Origin: Tricholoma matsutake
Taxonomy: Eukaryota > Basidiomycota > Agaricomycetes > Agaricales > Tricholomataceae
Assembly: GCA_026075535.2 (NCBI GenBank)
Contig: AP026538.1
Location: 8,556,001-8,620,000 of the forward strand
Length of the DNA stretch: 64,000 nucleotides
Direction of reading: 5' to 3'
The position numbers were made by a program, and so were the translations under genes. Positions 32,063 through 44,335 of the stretch are shown here, in pieces; position 1 is the stretch's first letter; each line of letters starts with the position of its first letter. Under the pieces are notes generated by a model that was not told the DNA's origin, ran no database searches, and saw only the letters and a list, made by a program, of their open reading frames with translations.

Positions 32063-34200
32063 AAAGCTTGGGCAAAAGTGGGATAAGTCATGTGAGAGGG
32101 GAAAGGTCGAACCGAGATTGGGTTGATTTGGTGAATGAAACCATGTAGTTTGTCGATCCAGTCGCCAAATTCTTCTTCTACTTTGTCATTGTCATCTTCA
32201 GTTTGTCAAGGATGTCACGAAAGGCTGTCCGGCCCATGGTGCATACCTGCGACATGAACTAGCATGAAGTGGAACATTAGAATAGATACTATCCATCGGT
32301 TTATGCTAGCACTAGGTGCGATATCGGGATTTGAGAGCATGCCTTTGATATACCTCGCATCAACCTCGACGATAAGGTTTCGTACCCCTATCAAGTATAA
32401 ACGAAGTGCCCCAAGGGCTTGATATAGACCATAAAGCTTGAGCTTTGGTTGTGAAAACTGTGATTCACAGTCATTGAGCATGATCAAGCTGAATCGACTG
32501 TAGTATTGCTTTCAAGGGTTATCGCGGTCGCATTGTGTTAGGAAATAGCCGGTGGCAATGCTTGATGTGTCAACTGCGAGGATTACTGGGGCATTTGAGG
32601 TATAGTCAATGGCTTGAATTGCTGGCAAGTTTAGGAGAGCATGCTTGAGATCTTCTTGCACTGCTACCTGAGATGGGCCGAATTCGAAGGGCACATCTTT
32701 TCGAGTAAGATTGATTAGTGCAGCTGCTCGATGTGCAAAACTCTGGATGAAAATTTGACAAACTCCAATCATTCCTAAGAACGCCTTAACTTCTGTGAGC
32801 GTACGACACGGACCCCATTTCTGGATCTTATCGATACACATCAGGTCAGCCATTTGGCCTTGAATATTGCATCGATGACCTAAAACAATTATCTCGGGGA
32901 CACAAGCAAATAATTTCGGTCCAGAGAACGTCCCACCACAATACTTCATGCACTGGACGATGCGATTTAGGTTCTCGAAATGCTCCCACACAAATCGTCG
33001 AATGCCTGAGTTGTCAACAATCATTTCATAAGACCCACCGATTGTTCGATATTCCAATTTCGGACCCTTCACTGGTGGGTTGTCGATATAAGGGATCGTG
33101 ATGTGAGGGACCTCGGGTTGTAGGATGAAAGTTACATTATCGTGTAGGATCGGAACCGAGTTCATCCAACCCATCGGTAGGGTCACGATTTGAAGTGTGC
33201 CAAATGGGGTCTGGAAAGTTGTTAGATCTCGAGAGGATTCAGATACGAGCCTTTCATCGAATGCAACATATAAATCCAACATTCCACCACAAGCGCGTCT
33301 TCCAAACTGTTTGGCCAAATGCTCAGGGATCGGGACAACACCTGAGTGCTGAATCGTAACTTGGTTTAATGGCTCGAGGCTGTGGACTATTTGGAGTGAT
33401 TTTGTGTCTTTCTTCACAATGCAAAACCATTGCGATCGGTATGACAAGTTCGACGACTCGTAGACTCCTGCTTCGATCTTCTTTTTCAGCATCTCGCAAA
33501 TCTGTTCATACAAACCAGGTGGTATGGGGATATTGCATTCAACCCAAGGGGTATGAGGGACGACTGGGAACTCGATAGGGGGGAAGAAATTGGGTTGAAA
33601 CCTTCCTCATTCGTTTTCAGTCCATGCGAACCCTGCTTGCTGGTTTCGAATGAAGTCATGCATGAGGTCTCGTTCTTGAGGCCATAAGAAATCGCCTGGA
33701 TGATTTTGATCGATGATGTTTTTGTGTTTGAGGTTATATCGAGGAGTTGGTTTGAATATCGGAGGATGGGGATTTAGTGGAGGCATGTCTTTGAGGGGAT
33801 CGCCCTCAATGCATCAAATAATTCTAAAATGATCGGGTAGTCTGGCCACAATTGGACAGACCTTCAGTGCGACTGGTTTATACTTTTTCTTTGTTGATAA
33901 ATAACTAGACTGTGGATTGTTGGAAATAACTGAGGAAAGGGAAACTGATTTGCATAGGTATAAACACCATCGAGGCATTTTGAGGAATGTGGAACTCGTC
34001 GCATGCAGATAAATATAAGTCGGAAAGTGTCGCGGATAATTCTTCGGAGGAGTCAATTTCGGGGATATTTGCAGTGCGCTCGACAAATATAGAGGAGTTA
34101 GAAGAGTTGAATGAGATGATAAAAGCACACTGTTCCGAAATTTCATTCTCTAATGCTGAAAATCCTCTCGAACTACTTTTCGATGATGGTGCGATCGAGG
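32063..34200 (-). pseudogene. Element A2 reverse transcriptase and RNase H
   Basis: The longest open stretch (32512-33513, 333 codons) spans LYEQICEMLKKKIEAGVYE to AVDTSSIATGYFLTQCDRDN. The polymerase box at about 33079-33090 reads YIDN (YIDD expected), as in A1. The RNase H end (32215-32487) has KLKLYGLYQALGALRLYL and HVAGMHHGPDSLS. Fewer stops than A1 suggest less exposure to mutation or a younger insertion. Confidence 0.82.
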
Positions 34201-34640
34201 TATCAAGGGAATTGTAGTGGTCCGAGTTGAGTTAGGATTGCATATTGTGATGGTTTGTGCTTCATTCCGATAGTTTCTAATAACGCTTTCCGTTAAGATG
34301 TCTAAAGGTCATCCGAGTAGAATATCGTAAGCCGGGTCCCGAATAATATGTATCTGCATGTATAGGGTGATTCCACTGAGATCGCAGGGTACATTGCGTG
34401 CTAAACTGAGTGTTTCATCTACAGTCCCATTAGCAGACTGCATTGGAAGCCTAATCGAGGAGTTGTATGCTAGACCGAGTTTGTGGCAAACATCTTCGAC
34501 CATCGATATGATCGAGGAACTGGGATCGACAACGCTTTCTACCTGGTTGTTACCATGGACATCCATAATAACTGATCTAATCAATGAAGTTTCTTTAGTG
34601 ATGACGAAAGGCTGAGGGATTTCACCGGGTCAGAGACTGC
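34201..34640 (-). pseudogene. Element A2 aspartic protease region
   Basis: 34309-34584 encodes MIRSVIMDVHGNNQVESVVDPSSS, then CHKLGLAYN and IRDPAYDILLG. The active-site loop is D-P-S-S as in A1. The frame then breaks (GRP region, CAT for CGT). It is fused downstream of Gag. Confidence 0.68.
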
Positions 34641-36720
34641 TAATATAGGTCTCATATGGGTCAGGCATGATGATCGCGTTGGGACTAAACATGTTCATCG
34701 CATTGTTTCTGGATTGTGGGACTCATTTCAGTGTGACCTGTTCTCTCCATTTTGTTCAAACCTCGGGTGAAAGCGAGAGTAATTCTTCAGATGTCAGCAT
34801 GACAATTGGCATCTTCATCAAGTGCGCAAATATATCATGCACAATTTTCTCGTTCTGTACCGGTGCCTGTGTCGCATACAATGGTCCGTCTTTTTCCTTA
34901 CCCTTCGATGTGCCAGTGAAGTTCCTTTCATGTGGTGGCAAATAGGTGTTCTCCCTGACCAACGTGTATGGGTGTACTGAGGTTTGCGTTGGGGGTATGG
35001 TTGTCGATGGCGAAGTGGTCGATGCGGGAGACGTCGATGTCGATGTTGGAGTGGTAGTTGAAGTTGAAGGGTTGACCATTGTCAATGAAGATGTTGAGGG
35101 TGGTGGGACTGTAGCAGTAGATGTTGACGATGCAGGGACGGGGGTTGTCGTGGCTGGAACTGAATTTTGAACCTCTTTGTTTGGACGCAAAAATGGTTGA
35201 CCACTTCGAAGCGTGAATATTTCGCGCTTGAGAGCCGCTATTCTATCTTCGGAGTCAGCTGTCAATGTCGAGTTATGATAAATGCCTTTCGTCTCCAATT
35301 CCGATATAGAAATGGCATCTGACTCTGTTATCGAAGTGATCGCAGCCGAGGTTGAACTAGTCAAAGTCGAAGGTGCCAATGGTGCGATGCTGAATAAAAG
35401 TGTGGCTGCTGGGGTTGCATCTGGGTTGCGTTTCCACCATTCATCGATGCATTCCTTGATAAACCTGCCAGGGATACTTTGAGGGGTGAATTGTCTGTTA
35501 GGAAGTACAATCTTTCCTTCCACATTTCGCTTACACTTCCCTTCATTCAGGTACAACTGACAAACCATACAGTCAGGGATAAAATGTCCTGATAAACCGC
35601 AAAATATGCAAAGGAGGGTGTCGATATGTGCCTGTCTGTCTGCCAAATTAGTGCGAGGATTTTTAGTACCTGCGATATGTGTAGTGATGGTGCTAGCGAA
35701 TCGTTCGAACATTGTGTTTAGATCTTCAGTTTTGATTGTAATAGTTCCAGGTGACGAGGTGCCCATATTTCCGATGTTCGATGTCGAGTGCGATGAAGAG
35801 GTCGATTGATGGATTACTGAGTTCGATGTGTTGGAGCCTGCTAGTACAAATTTTGCCACATCGTGAATGTCATTGAGTGGATATGGATCATCGGGATAAT
35901 GGTCGGGGAACTTGAGTTCAAGTCGTCGAGCAATTTGAGTCCATAAGCCAGGTTGGAATCCTCGAACATAAGCTCTGCTTTGCTCCACTTCCGAGATCCT
36001 ATTCGTTGCTCGCAAAAAGTGAGTAATGTTGTAGAACACGCGATAATACATTCCTAGATTGCTCGCATCAAATATCCCAATGCGTAGCTGTTCTCCCACT
36101 AATATGTCCATGTCCAATATGCTCCACTTGCAATTGTCTTCCAAGCCAGGATAGAGTTTGTGTAATGCTGTTCAAAATTTGTTGAATGATGTGCCGGGCT
36201 GATATTCTGGAAGTGATTCCCAGAGTTTGGAAGAGTCGATGTCGAGGTAGCGACAAGCGTGTTTCTTCATTAGATTCAATTCTGTAACACCGCAGGTCAG
36301 GAATAGTAGTTCAAGTTCTTCAAAGTATCATCGGAGCTCTCGAGGCTGAGTAGGGTTGAACTTCGGAGTGGTCAAGTGCCCACAAGCTGGCATCGCGGTT
36401 TGGGTAGTCATGAATGCGATGACTCTAGGGGTAGGGGTTAAGACTTGTGTAATAGATGGTAGAAGTGTTGAAGTTGTTGGAAGGATAAATGAAGAGGTCA
36501 GTGATGATGACAAAGAAGTAGATGACAATGTGGAAGGTGATGATATAGGTGAAGGAAATAGTCTATGATGAGTAGATTCTGCTTTGGAAACTGGAATTAG
36601 AATGCCACCCGATTGTTCGAGAGATTCAGAGGCATGGCAAGTATCAATACGAAGGGTTCTTGCTTGTGTTGGCCTAAGCCAAGGAAGTCGAGGTTGGTCC
36701 AACGATGAAATGATTCAGAA
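34641..36720 (-). pseudogene. Element A2 gag
   Basis: The 462-codon open stretch 34756-36144 holds the capsid C-terminal part, the CCHC knuckle CIFCGLSGHFIPDC (near 35570-35612), the KCKRNVEGKIVLPN segment, a Ser/Thr/Pro-rich tail, and MPIVMLTSEELLSLSPEV just before the protease. The N-terminal part (36328-36702) is a Ser-rich leader and is separated by stops in the capsid, for example after PRELR. It preserves Arg-Arg at 35923-35928 where A1 has Gln-stop. Confidence 0.82.
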
Positions 36721-36743
36721 ACCCTCGTGATGGGCTCCAAAAA

Positions 36744-37939
36744 TGATGATACTCAACCCAGGAAAACCACCTAAACTGCTGATGAGGCAATCGATGATAT
36801 TTGCGACAAGTCAGAGGAAGGTTGCGAGTCATTCTGAATGTTCATGGCCCAACCGATGGAAAGATGACCAGTTGGTACTAGTTGTGAAGGTAGTGTTATG
36901 AGAAATGAAGGTGTTTGGCGTGGTCTGATCAAGTATCGATCAATATCGAGGGCGATCGATGAGATCGATGGCGAATGAGTTTATCGTCGATGGTCGATAT
37001 GTGAATTCTGGGGACCTTTGGATTGGTCGATGGTATACAAAGGGTGTGGCAAACCGCTATGAAGTGTTGGAAGGGTTGCTAGAACTAATGACAAGATGAT
37101 TGAGAGAGGATTGAGGATGCGACGATTGCAGAGGTTTCTCATCAATCGAGAAAACCCGCAGAGACTTAGATTGTTTTAGAAAGTTGATCGGATGCTTAGA
37201 ACTGTATACGAGACGATATGTGAAGACGATTTCTTGTCATTTCCAAGTAGATACTACAGAGTTTTATATGTTTTTAAAGAAACTTCCTAAAATGGAATGA
37301 GAAACATGTGTAGAACATGAGGCAAAAGATATGAGTTAAGGCACAAGGCCATAAAGGAGACTGGAATCCAAACAAGAAAGATATATATATCATATGATGA
37401 AAGAGTAATAAAGGGAAAGAACTAAAAGAGACTGTCCTTTGTGTATAAACTGTGCTAAGTCTCGCAATAATGCGTCCAGCAGGTTCTGTGCACAATAGGG
37501 ACTTGGAACGAGGCTGACCTATGATCAGCAGGTTTGAGCACAAGTTGGAATATGTCCTAGTGCATGGTTTTCCACCATTTGGATAATGAAGGCAGTGCCC
37601 GATGTTGCTCATAGTTTCTTGATATCGATTGATGACACTCGATGATGGTTGACAATGGTCAACAATGCTCGATTGCGGTTGCGGCTTGTTCGAAGTTGGT
37701 CGGGGATGTTCAATGGTCATGTAGGGGGATCTTAGGGACTTTTGGGGTAGTCCTAAGGTTGTGCGATGTGGGCTCTTGATACGATCAATGTTGCTGGTGA
37801 TGTTTCGACATGGTCAATATGATATCGTGATCGATAGACTGGGTCGCGCTGTGTCTGGGATGTCGTAGGAGTTAGCTGATGTGATTAGAATGATGCTAAA
37901 GTGGTGAATCGGTCCTTGAGCCAAGGAGATGACCTATCA
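36744..37939 (-). repeat. 5' LTR of Gypsy element A2
   Basis: This 1196 bp LTR is the direct repeat of 27995-29190. The primer-binding site TGGAGCCCATCACGAGGG (minus strand, 36722-36739) lies just inside. The outer end meets TCAG (37940-37943), the second copy of the target duplication, and then resumes the element C LTR. Confidence 0.92.
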
Positions 37940-37943
37940 TCAG

Positions 37944-38574
37944 GTCGATGTGGATTCTGTGGGAGGGGAAACAGAAAGGACTTGGCTTCAGCTTGTAAGA
38001 AGCTGCGCCCTTCACCTTGTCTGGTGTCCTAATTTCAAGTCGAAGATTTGGAGGTAGGAGCAGGAAAGTGCAGGTAAATGTGGGGAGGAGTACAGAGGGA
38101 CTTAGTTTAAGTTCAGGTGAGGTTAGAACTTCAGAGGGAGACTAGAGGTTGAGTCGAATGGAGTTCAGACTCTTAGAGAACTGAGGTTGGAGTAGAAGGA
38201 GGTTTAGATTGGCAGGATAAAGTTGAGTCTATGTCGATATATGAACTGAGGAATACAAGGCAAAACTAACTAAGCTTAAATACTGTAGTCCGGAATAATG
38301 TGGAACAGGAACGAAAACTGCGGCAGTGTCTCAACTGCATAGATAAATTATCTAGTGGGAGCCACACAGGAATCTGTAGTCAAATATGCAATAGAGATGG
38401 CAGCCTTGGGAAGGCAGCTGTGGATGCTGTACAAGGTGGCCTGGTGCACAGCAGTGTGGGCAGTGCAAGGCAGCCAGGAATGAAATCAGGAGGAGTAGAC
38501 AAATGTTGGGTTCAACGTGCAGAAAAGGATTGGATGGATGCGGGTTCTGATCGGGCAAGGAATGGTTCTTGACA
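37944..38574 (-). repeat. 3' LTR of element C, inner piece
   Basis: This continues 27920-27994. It contains the TATTTAAG box and the AGTTCATATAT putative transcript start (minus strand, near 38235-38285), and ends GGTTCTTGACA at 38574. The minus-strand purine tract CACTAAGGGGGAAATAC (38575-38591) abuts it as the polypurine tract. Confidence 0.9.
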
Positions 38575-38709
38575 GTATTTCCCCCTTAGTGCCAAGCCTA
38601 TGAGGCACATGAGTGTTTGAGTCCAAATAAGGAAGTTGGTTGAATTTCTGAATGTGGTAATTGGTTGAAAAATTTTCACGTTCTTTCCTTCCCCCATCAA
38701 CTATCAGAA

Positions 38710-39699
38710 ATGTCCCCCCCAGCAGTCTCTGTGCAGATCAAAATGGCCATGATGAAGGCCCAACACAAACAGAGGGAGTGGGCACTGAGGGAGCAGATGG
38801 AAAAGGAGATGAAGGAGCTGGAGGAAGTGGCGAGGGAGGAGGAATGCCAGGTGCAGGAGGTGCAAAAGGCAGCAGAGGAGGCTGCAAAGGCAGAGGAGGT
38901 GCGCCAGGCAGAGGCATGGAAAAAGGAGGCATCGGCCACAAAATGAGCGGAGAAGAAGCGAGCAGCTGCAGCTGCAGGTTTGGAGGATGAGGCCGAGGGG
39001 AGCAAGTCCCCAAAGAGAAAGAAAGTCACCAAGTCAAAGGCGTGAGTGGGGTCAGAGGAGTCAGAGGGTCCAGTGCAGGTGCAGGCCACGTTGCCCTGCA
39101 AAAGATGCATACTTATTTCCCTTCTCAGTCTTCTCTTACTGATAAGTGGCCTAGATGCAAATATCAGAAGATTGCTTGTTTCAAGATGGGTGCAAGGGGA
39201 TGCATGTGCAACAACTGCACGCACATCAAACATAAGTGCAAGGAGGTAGTGTGGGAGGGGCAGGAGGCCCCTGCAGCAAAACTGGTGGGAACCGCAGTGG
39301 GAATGATGGGGATTAGTGGGGAAAACCCAGAAGTAATGCAGCAGATGATGGAAGGGGTTTGCTGAGGTGGCTACTGTGGTGCGGGAGTTGATGGGGGAGA
39401 TCCAGGACACTTTGGACCCAGAGTGGGTGGAGGAAGAAAGCACCAGGGAGGAGAGTGATGAGGGTGACAAAGAGGTGGAGTGGGCAGTACAAGAGTCCTG
39501 GTGGGAAAGACGCGGGATTCACAAGTCCAGAGATGACTGGGCGGCCTTCCAGAGGTATCTGGAGAAAAGGTGGGTGGATGACAGGGAGGAGAGTGAGAGT
39601 GGAGATGAGGAGGGTGGAGAGAAGGACAAGGGCATAGAAGAGGGCAAAGTTGGGGGAGAGGGTGATGAAGATGGAGAGGGAGAAGCAGAGGTAGTGTAG
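38710..39699 (+). pseudogene. Antisense coiled-coil / Zn2Cys6-like gene carried by element C
   Basis: It runs from ATG 38710 on the strand opposite to the retroelement, starting 136 bp from the 3' LTR. The N-terminus is a long Glu/Lys/Gln coiled coil (KAQHKQREWALREQMEK...). A Lys/Arg-rich stretch (KSPKRKKVTKSKA) follows. A probable 40-50 nt intron ends at CCTAG near 39150; its donor is not a normal GT and may be mutated. Joining gives six cysteines spaced C-x2-C-x6-C-x9-C-x2-C-x6-C, which matches the fungal Zn2Cys6 consensus. A second coiled/acidic region follows (FAEVATVVRELMGEIQDTL..., then many Glu/Asp/Gly) to TAG at 39697-39699. Damage: TGA near 38944 and 39042, and a one-base frameshift in a G run near 39356. 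Same position and architecture as the family A genes, but little residue identity outside the cysteine block. Confidence 0.62.
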
Positions 39700-39786
39700 G
39701 GATCCGGTCGGATCCAAAAAAATTCTTTTTTCAATGAATTTTGTTTCTGAGTTCAGACTGAGTAAATAAGTAATGTGAATAGACTT

Positions 39787-42569
39787 TTAAGTGGGTAATG
39801 GTCTGGGTTTCTGCGGGTAGTGGGTGTGAAAATCCACAAGGAGTTCTTGGGCATGGTCAAGTTCTGTAACAGGTAGCCAGGAGGTCTCCTCATTGGTTCC
39901 CTGGTAGCCTTCCCATCGGACGAGGTAGAGAATCTTGCATCAACGTCGATTATCAACCTTGGAGTCAAGGACTTTGGCGATCTCATATTCAAGCTCATCA
40001 TCGATAGTGATGGGAGGAGGTGAAGGTTGTATCCGATTCAGAATTGTGTTTGGGGAGTGTTTCTCTAGTTGAGAGACATGGAAAACAGGGTGGATGGCCT
40101 GCATGTGATCTGGGAGCCACAGGGTGACTGAGTGAGTGCCCGGGCAGGCAATGATTTCAAAGGGGCCATGGTTCTTTTTGGAAAGTTTCTTGGAAGGACG
40201 AGTGGTGCAGATATTTTCCACAGTGACCTAGGCAGAGTCACCAATGTTGAAGTCAGGTGCGGGTGCCCAATGTTTAGCTGCAGGGCCTTGATAATGCTCT
40301 TGAGCAGCCACAAGCTGTTTCCAAAGTTCCTGATGAAGGTCATCTAAGTTGACGACAAACTCGCAGGCATGCTGTGAGGCTAAGTCACATTTGGGGAAGA
40401 CAGAAATGTTCGGGTGATAGCCTTTGTTGGCAAAGAAAGGGGATACACCTGTAGAGGTGGAGGGAGCATTGTTGTAGGCAAATTCGCCCAAGGGTAAGAG
40501 GTGAGACCAGTTGTCCTGCTGATAATTGCAGAAGATCTGGAGGTACTGCTCCAAGGTCTGATTAAGTCATTCTGTCTGACCATCTCCTTGCGGGTGATAA
40601 CTGGAAGTGAAGTGGATCCGCATGTCAAGTGCTTTTCTGAGGGAGTGGAAGAAATGGGAGATGAACTTGGATCCCTGGTCGCAAGTGACATGAAATGGAA
40701 CACCATGCTTGGAGAAGACATGGAGGACAAACAGGTTGGCTAGTTCTTGGGCTGTGATTTTGTTGACAGTCAGGATGAAGATGCCTTGTTTGGTGAGATG
40801 GTCAACGATGACCAGGATAGCGGTGTGACCATCAGAATTGGGTAGTTGCTCAATGAAATTCATGGAGATGGAGTTTCAAGGTCATTCCAGAACCAGAAGT
40901 TGCTTTAGAAACCCGTAGGGCTTGTGTCAAGGTGATTTGGATCATTTGCAAGTGGTACAGGATTTGCAGAATTCCTGCACAAAGGTGTGGAGGTTTGGCC
41001 AGACATATTCCTGGCGGACAAGCTGCTGGGTTTTGTTTTGTCTGAAGTGGCCAGAGAGGATATGATTGTGTTTGTATTGAAGGACTTTGAGGTGGAGGTC
41101 CATGACGTCTGGAACATAAATCTGGTCAAAGTGGCGGAGAAGACCTGCCTCATCTATGGTCCAGTTGGGATCAACAGGTGTTGGAAGATGTGTGGATGAT
41201 AAGGGGTCAAGGAGTAGGGAGGTGCGGATGTTGTGGTGAAGTTTCTCAACATCCATGATTACTGCTTGTTGAAGGATGGGTGTGGCAAAATAGGTGGCGC
41301 AAAGGGAAGAGGTGAGCTGTTCCTGTGTGAATACAGGTTGGAAGTTGGTTGGGTTTACGGAGGCGAAGTCGCTATTTCTCCCTTTGCAGTAGATGTCCCA
41401 ATGTCTAGTGAGCGCATCTGGCTTGGCCCCTAATTTTCCAGGGCAGAAGCGGATGACAAGATTGAACTGGGAAAGGTATTCAGACCAATGGGCCTGGCAG
41501 TGGGTGAGCAACTTAGTAGTGCTGAAGTCCTCAAGATTTTTGTGGTCGGTGACCACATCAACCGGGTTTGCAGAACCCTCAAAATACTGCTGCCAGTGTT
41601 TGAAGGCTTCAAAGATGGCAAAGAGTTCCTTGTCATGGGTGTCATAATTTAGTTCAGCAGGATTAAAGGAGTGGGAATGAAAAGCGACCAGATGGATCTC
41701 TCCATCCGTAGTGTAAACCAAAAGGATTGCTGCTAGGGCATAGTCAGAAGCATCAGTTTCGAGTACCATCTGTGAGTTGGGTACCCATTGAGTTAAGACA
41801 GGGGCGTGAGTGAATTGTTGTTTGAGCTTTTCAAAAGCATTGCGGCACTTCTTGTTGAAGTCCCAGGGTGCGGATTTCCACATCAAGTGGGTGAGTGGAC
41901 TGACAATGTCTGAATAGCCATTAATGAAGCAGCGGTAAAAGTTGCAGAAGCCTAAGAAGGATTGTATATCCTTAACTTTCCTAGGCTTGGGCCAGTCGAG
42001 CATGGTTTTGACTTTATCCTTGGACATCCGCAGTCCATCTGGTGAAAGGATGAAACCTAAATATTCAACAGTGTCTTTGTGGAACTCACATTTCTGTGGA
42101 GAGGCATAAAGTCCATTTTTCCAGAGACAGCAGAGGACTTCTTTAATGTGAGCCCCGTGCTGGGACTTGTCATCTGAATAGATCAGGATGTCATTGAGGT
42201 ACACAATGACACAAACATCCAGCATGTCACTGAAGATGTTGTTCATAAACCGCTGGAAAGCTGCAGGTGCATTAGTGAGTCCAAAGGGAACCACCAACCA
42301 CTCGAAGGATCCATAGCGGGTGTGGAAAGTGGTTTTCCACTCATCACCATCAGCGATGCAGACTAGGTAATAAGCATGCTGCAAGTCTATCTTGGTGAGC
42401 AAGCAGGCTTTTCAGGGGGAGTTGAGGAGGTCAGAAATGAGAGGAAGTGGGTAGCAGTCTTTCTTTGTAAGATGGTTGAGTCCTCAGTAGTCGACACAAA
42501 GTCAGAGACTACCATCCTTCTTCTTGATGAAGAGAATTGGAGTGCCATGCAGAGACTTGGACAGGTGGA
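39787..42569 (-). pseudogene. Element C pol: RT (main part), RNase H, integrase, chromodomain
   Basis: RT begins before 42569 with HGTPILFIKKKDGSL and LCVDY, then LTKIDLQHAYYLV, WLVVPFGLTNAPAAFQ and the box YLNDILIYS at about 42190-42201. YLDD is expected, and the Asp-to-Asn change is a CpG transition. The 486-codon open frame 40942-42402 continues through RNase H (LETDASDYALAAILL, TDHKNLEDF) to the integrase HHCC domain (HILSGHF...CKSCTTCK). The integrase core shows MNFIEQLP (first Asp is Asn), CDQGSKFIS and GDGQTE followed by TGA at 40567-40569 (Arg expected). The chromodomain (about 39800-39995) reads LEYEIAKVLDSK...ILYLVRWEGYQGTNEETSWLPV, with the aromatic residues of a methyl-lysine cage. 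Stop at 39787-39789. Confidence 0.87.
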
Positions 42570-43428
42570 TAGTGCTTGAAAGTCCGGTCCAGTCCCAGTT
42601 TTTGACCTCCTTGAGGGAGAACCAGGACCAGAACTGGTTCTTATATTTCATAAATACTAAAAAGACCAGACTGGACCCTACAGGACCGGTCCATGTCGGT
42701 TGCAGTCAGTTTGCAAACTGGTCAAGACCAGTTTACAACTGGACCTGGTCCTAGACTGGTCCAGCTGACTGTCACTGACAATTAATTACTTACTTAAGTT
42801 GTACTACCAGACTATCGGTTACACAGTTCCCAAATCAAGATAGAATTAATGCTTTAAGGTCCAGTTTTGTTTTGTTTTTAATAAATCATTGACAACCGAC
42901 TACCTGATCACAGGAAAAAACCCACAAGTCATGTCACCATGACTTGCGGGTTCCTTTCCCATGATGACATACCCCATGAGTCATGTCAACATGAGGTGTG
43001 GGGTGCTCATATCTGTAATAATTTGTTGAAAAGATACGAAATTATTATAGATTTGAGCAACTCGCGCCTCATGGTGACCTGACTCGCAGGGTATGTCATC
43101 ATGGGAAAGGAACCTGCAAGTCATGGCGACATGACTCGCGGGTTTTTCCTGCAATCATGTAGTCGGTTGTCAATGATTTATTACTAAAAACCAAACCAAA
43201 CCAGACCTTAAAGTACTGATTCTATCTTGAGTTGCCAACTGTAAGTTTGGTTCCAGACTGGTTAAGACTGGTCTCAATTGGTTTTACTGGTCCTCAAGGG
43301 ATCAGTGAACTGTAGACTGAACCATACTGTAACCAGTAGGACCAGGACTGAAGGTCCAGTTCTATTGGTTGCGGTTCAGTTCAGTCTTGGTCTTTTTCCG
43401 GTCCTTGTGACTGGACCTTTAAGCACTA
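42570..43428. mobile_element. 859-bp fold-back hAT-like element in the RT of C
   Basis: The ends are TAGTGCTTGAAAGTCC and, inverted, TAGTGCTTAAAGGTCC. Most of the element is one long imperfect inverted repeat centred near 43030, with arms carrying AAAACCCACAAGTCATGTC-type sequence. Flanks CAGGTGGA (42562-42569) and TGGGCGGA (43429-43436) fit an 8-bp TSD of ancestor CGGGCGGA after CpG decay. Removing it joins GFIR(P) to HLSKSLHGTPILF, the normal RT entry. It has no coding capacity. Confidence 0.78.
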
Positions 43429-43436
43429 TGGGCGGA

Positions 43437-44335
43437 TGAAACCTGAGCAGACATTTTCACCAATAAAGACTCATAAGGCTTCTAATTCAGAGGGAGAGAG
43501 AGAATACATGCGGCCCAGAGGTGGAGGAGTATTGTCTTCTGTCTCTATCTTGAGGTTGTAAGACCAATGCGGAGGAAGGGTATCCGCTTTAGTCTTATTA
43601 AAGACATCAGCAAATTCACAATACTAAGGCGGAATATTGGAAAGGTTGGATGAGTTAGCAGATTGGGTGGAGTGGGCAGATAACCCTTCTGGAGCAAAGG
43701 TCATCTGAAAAGCTACTGCCCCAGGAAGTTTGCTAGCATGCGCATAAGCAGCAGCATTGATAAAAGAGATGTCAGGAGGTGTAAACTTAGGAGGAATGGT
43801 GGGTTTGGAAAGTGCAGAGGAGTTGAGGATTTCTACCGGAAGTTTCAGGGGCAAAGGTGATGTCAGGGGTGCTGGACCTCTATGATCTGCAGAGCAGAAA
43901 GTGAGTTGGCTTGAAGACCAGTCAATCAATGGATTGTATTGCTTCAGCCAGTTATGACCGAGTACAGCGGAACAGGAAGAGTTGAGCAAGGTTACATAGA
44001 ATGACAAATTGAACACTTCACCAGCAGGGAAGGTGACTGGAAGTTTGACGACCTGAGCTATGGTGGAGTTGCAAGATCCATCAAAGAGTCGTAAACCGAT
44101 CGGGTTAATGGATTCCATGCTGAGTTGGTTATCCAACACAAAAGAGGAGTCAAGGAAGCAGTGGGAGGAGCCAGAGTCAATAAGGGTTCAGAAAGGGGTG
44201 GAAGAGTCAGGAAAGGTTAAAAGAATGGTTAGGGAGTCAGGGTCGGAAAGAGCAGATGCATTGAGATGAACATAGGCAGCCAAATGGGTAAGGTCAATGC
44301 AACCCCCAGCCCCAATGGCTGTTTCCTGAGGGTTG
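43437..44335 (-). pseudogene. Element C protease and RT entry
   Basis: The protease active-site loop LIDSGSSHCFLDSSF is near 44130-44180 (D-S-G present). The open frame 43624-44139 follows, with VTLLNSSCSAVLGHNWLKQYNP, the ILGxxWL motif of retropepsins. A linker leads to LPPHWSYNLKIE...YSLSPSELEAL, the standard Gypsy RT entry, and the fold-back element then interrupts. The gene is broken by several stops. Confidence 0.78.

Noticed and set aside
38661..38990. Gly/Glu-rich 109-codon open frame on the plus strand
   Set aside because: It is an alternate-frame shadow of the antisense coiled-coil gene of element C; composition follows from the purine-rich coiled-coil codons.
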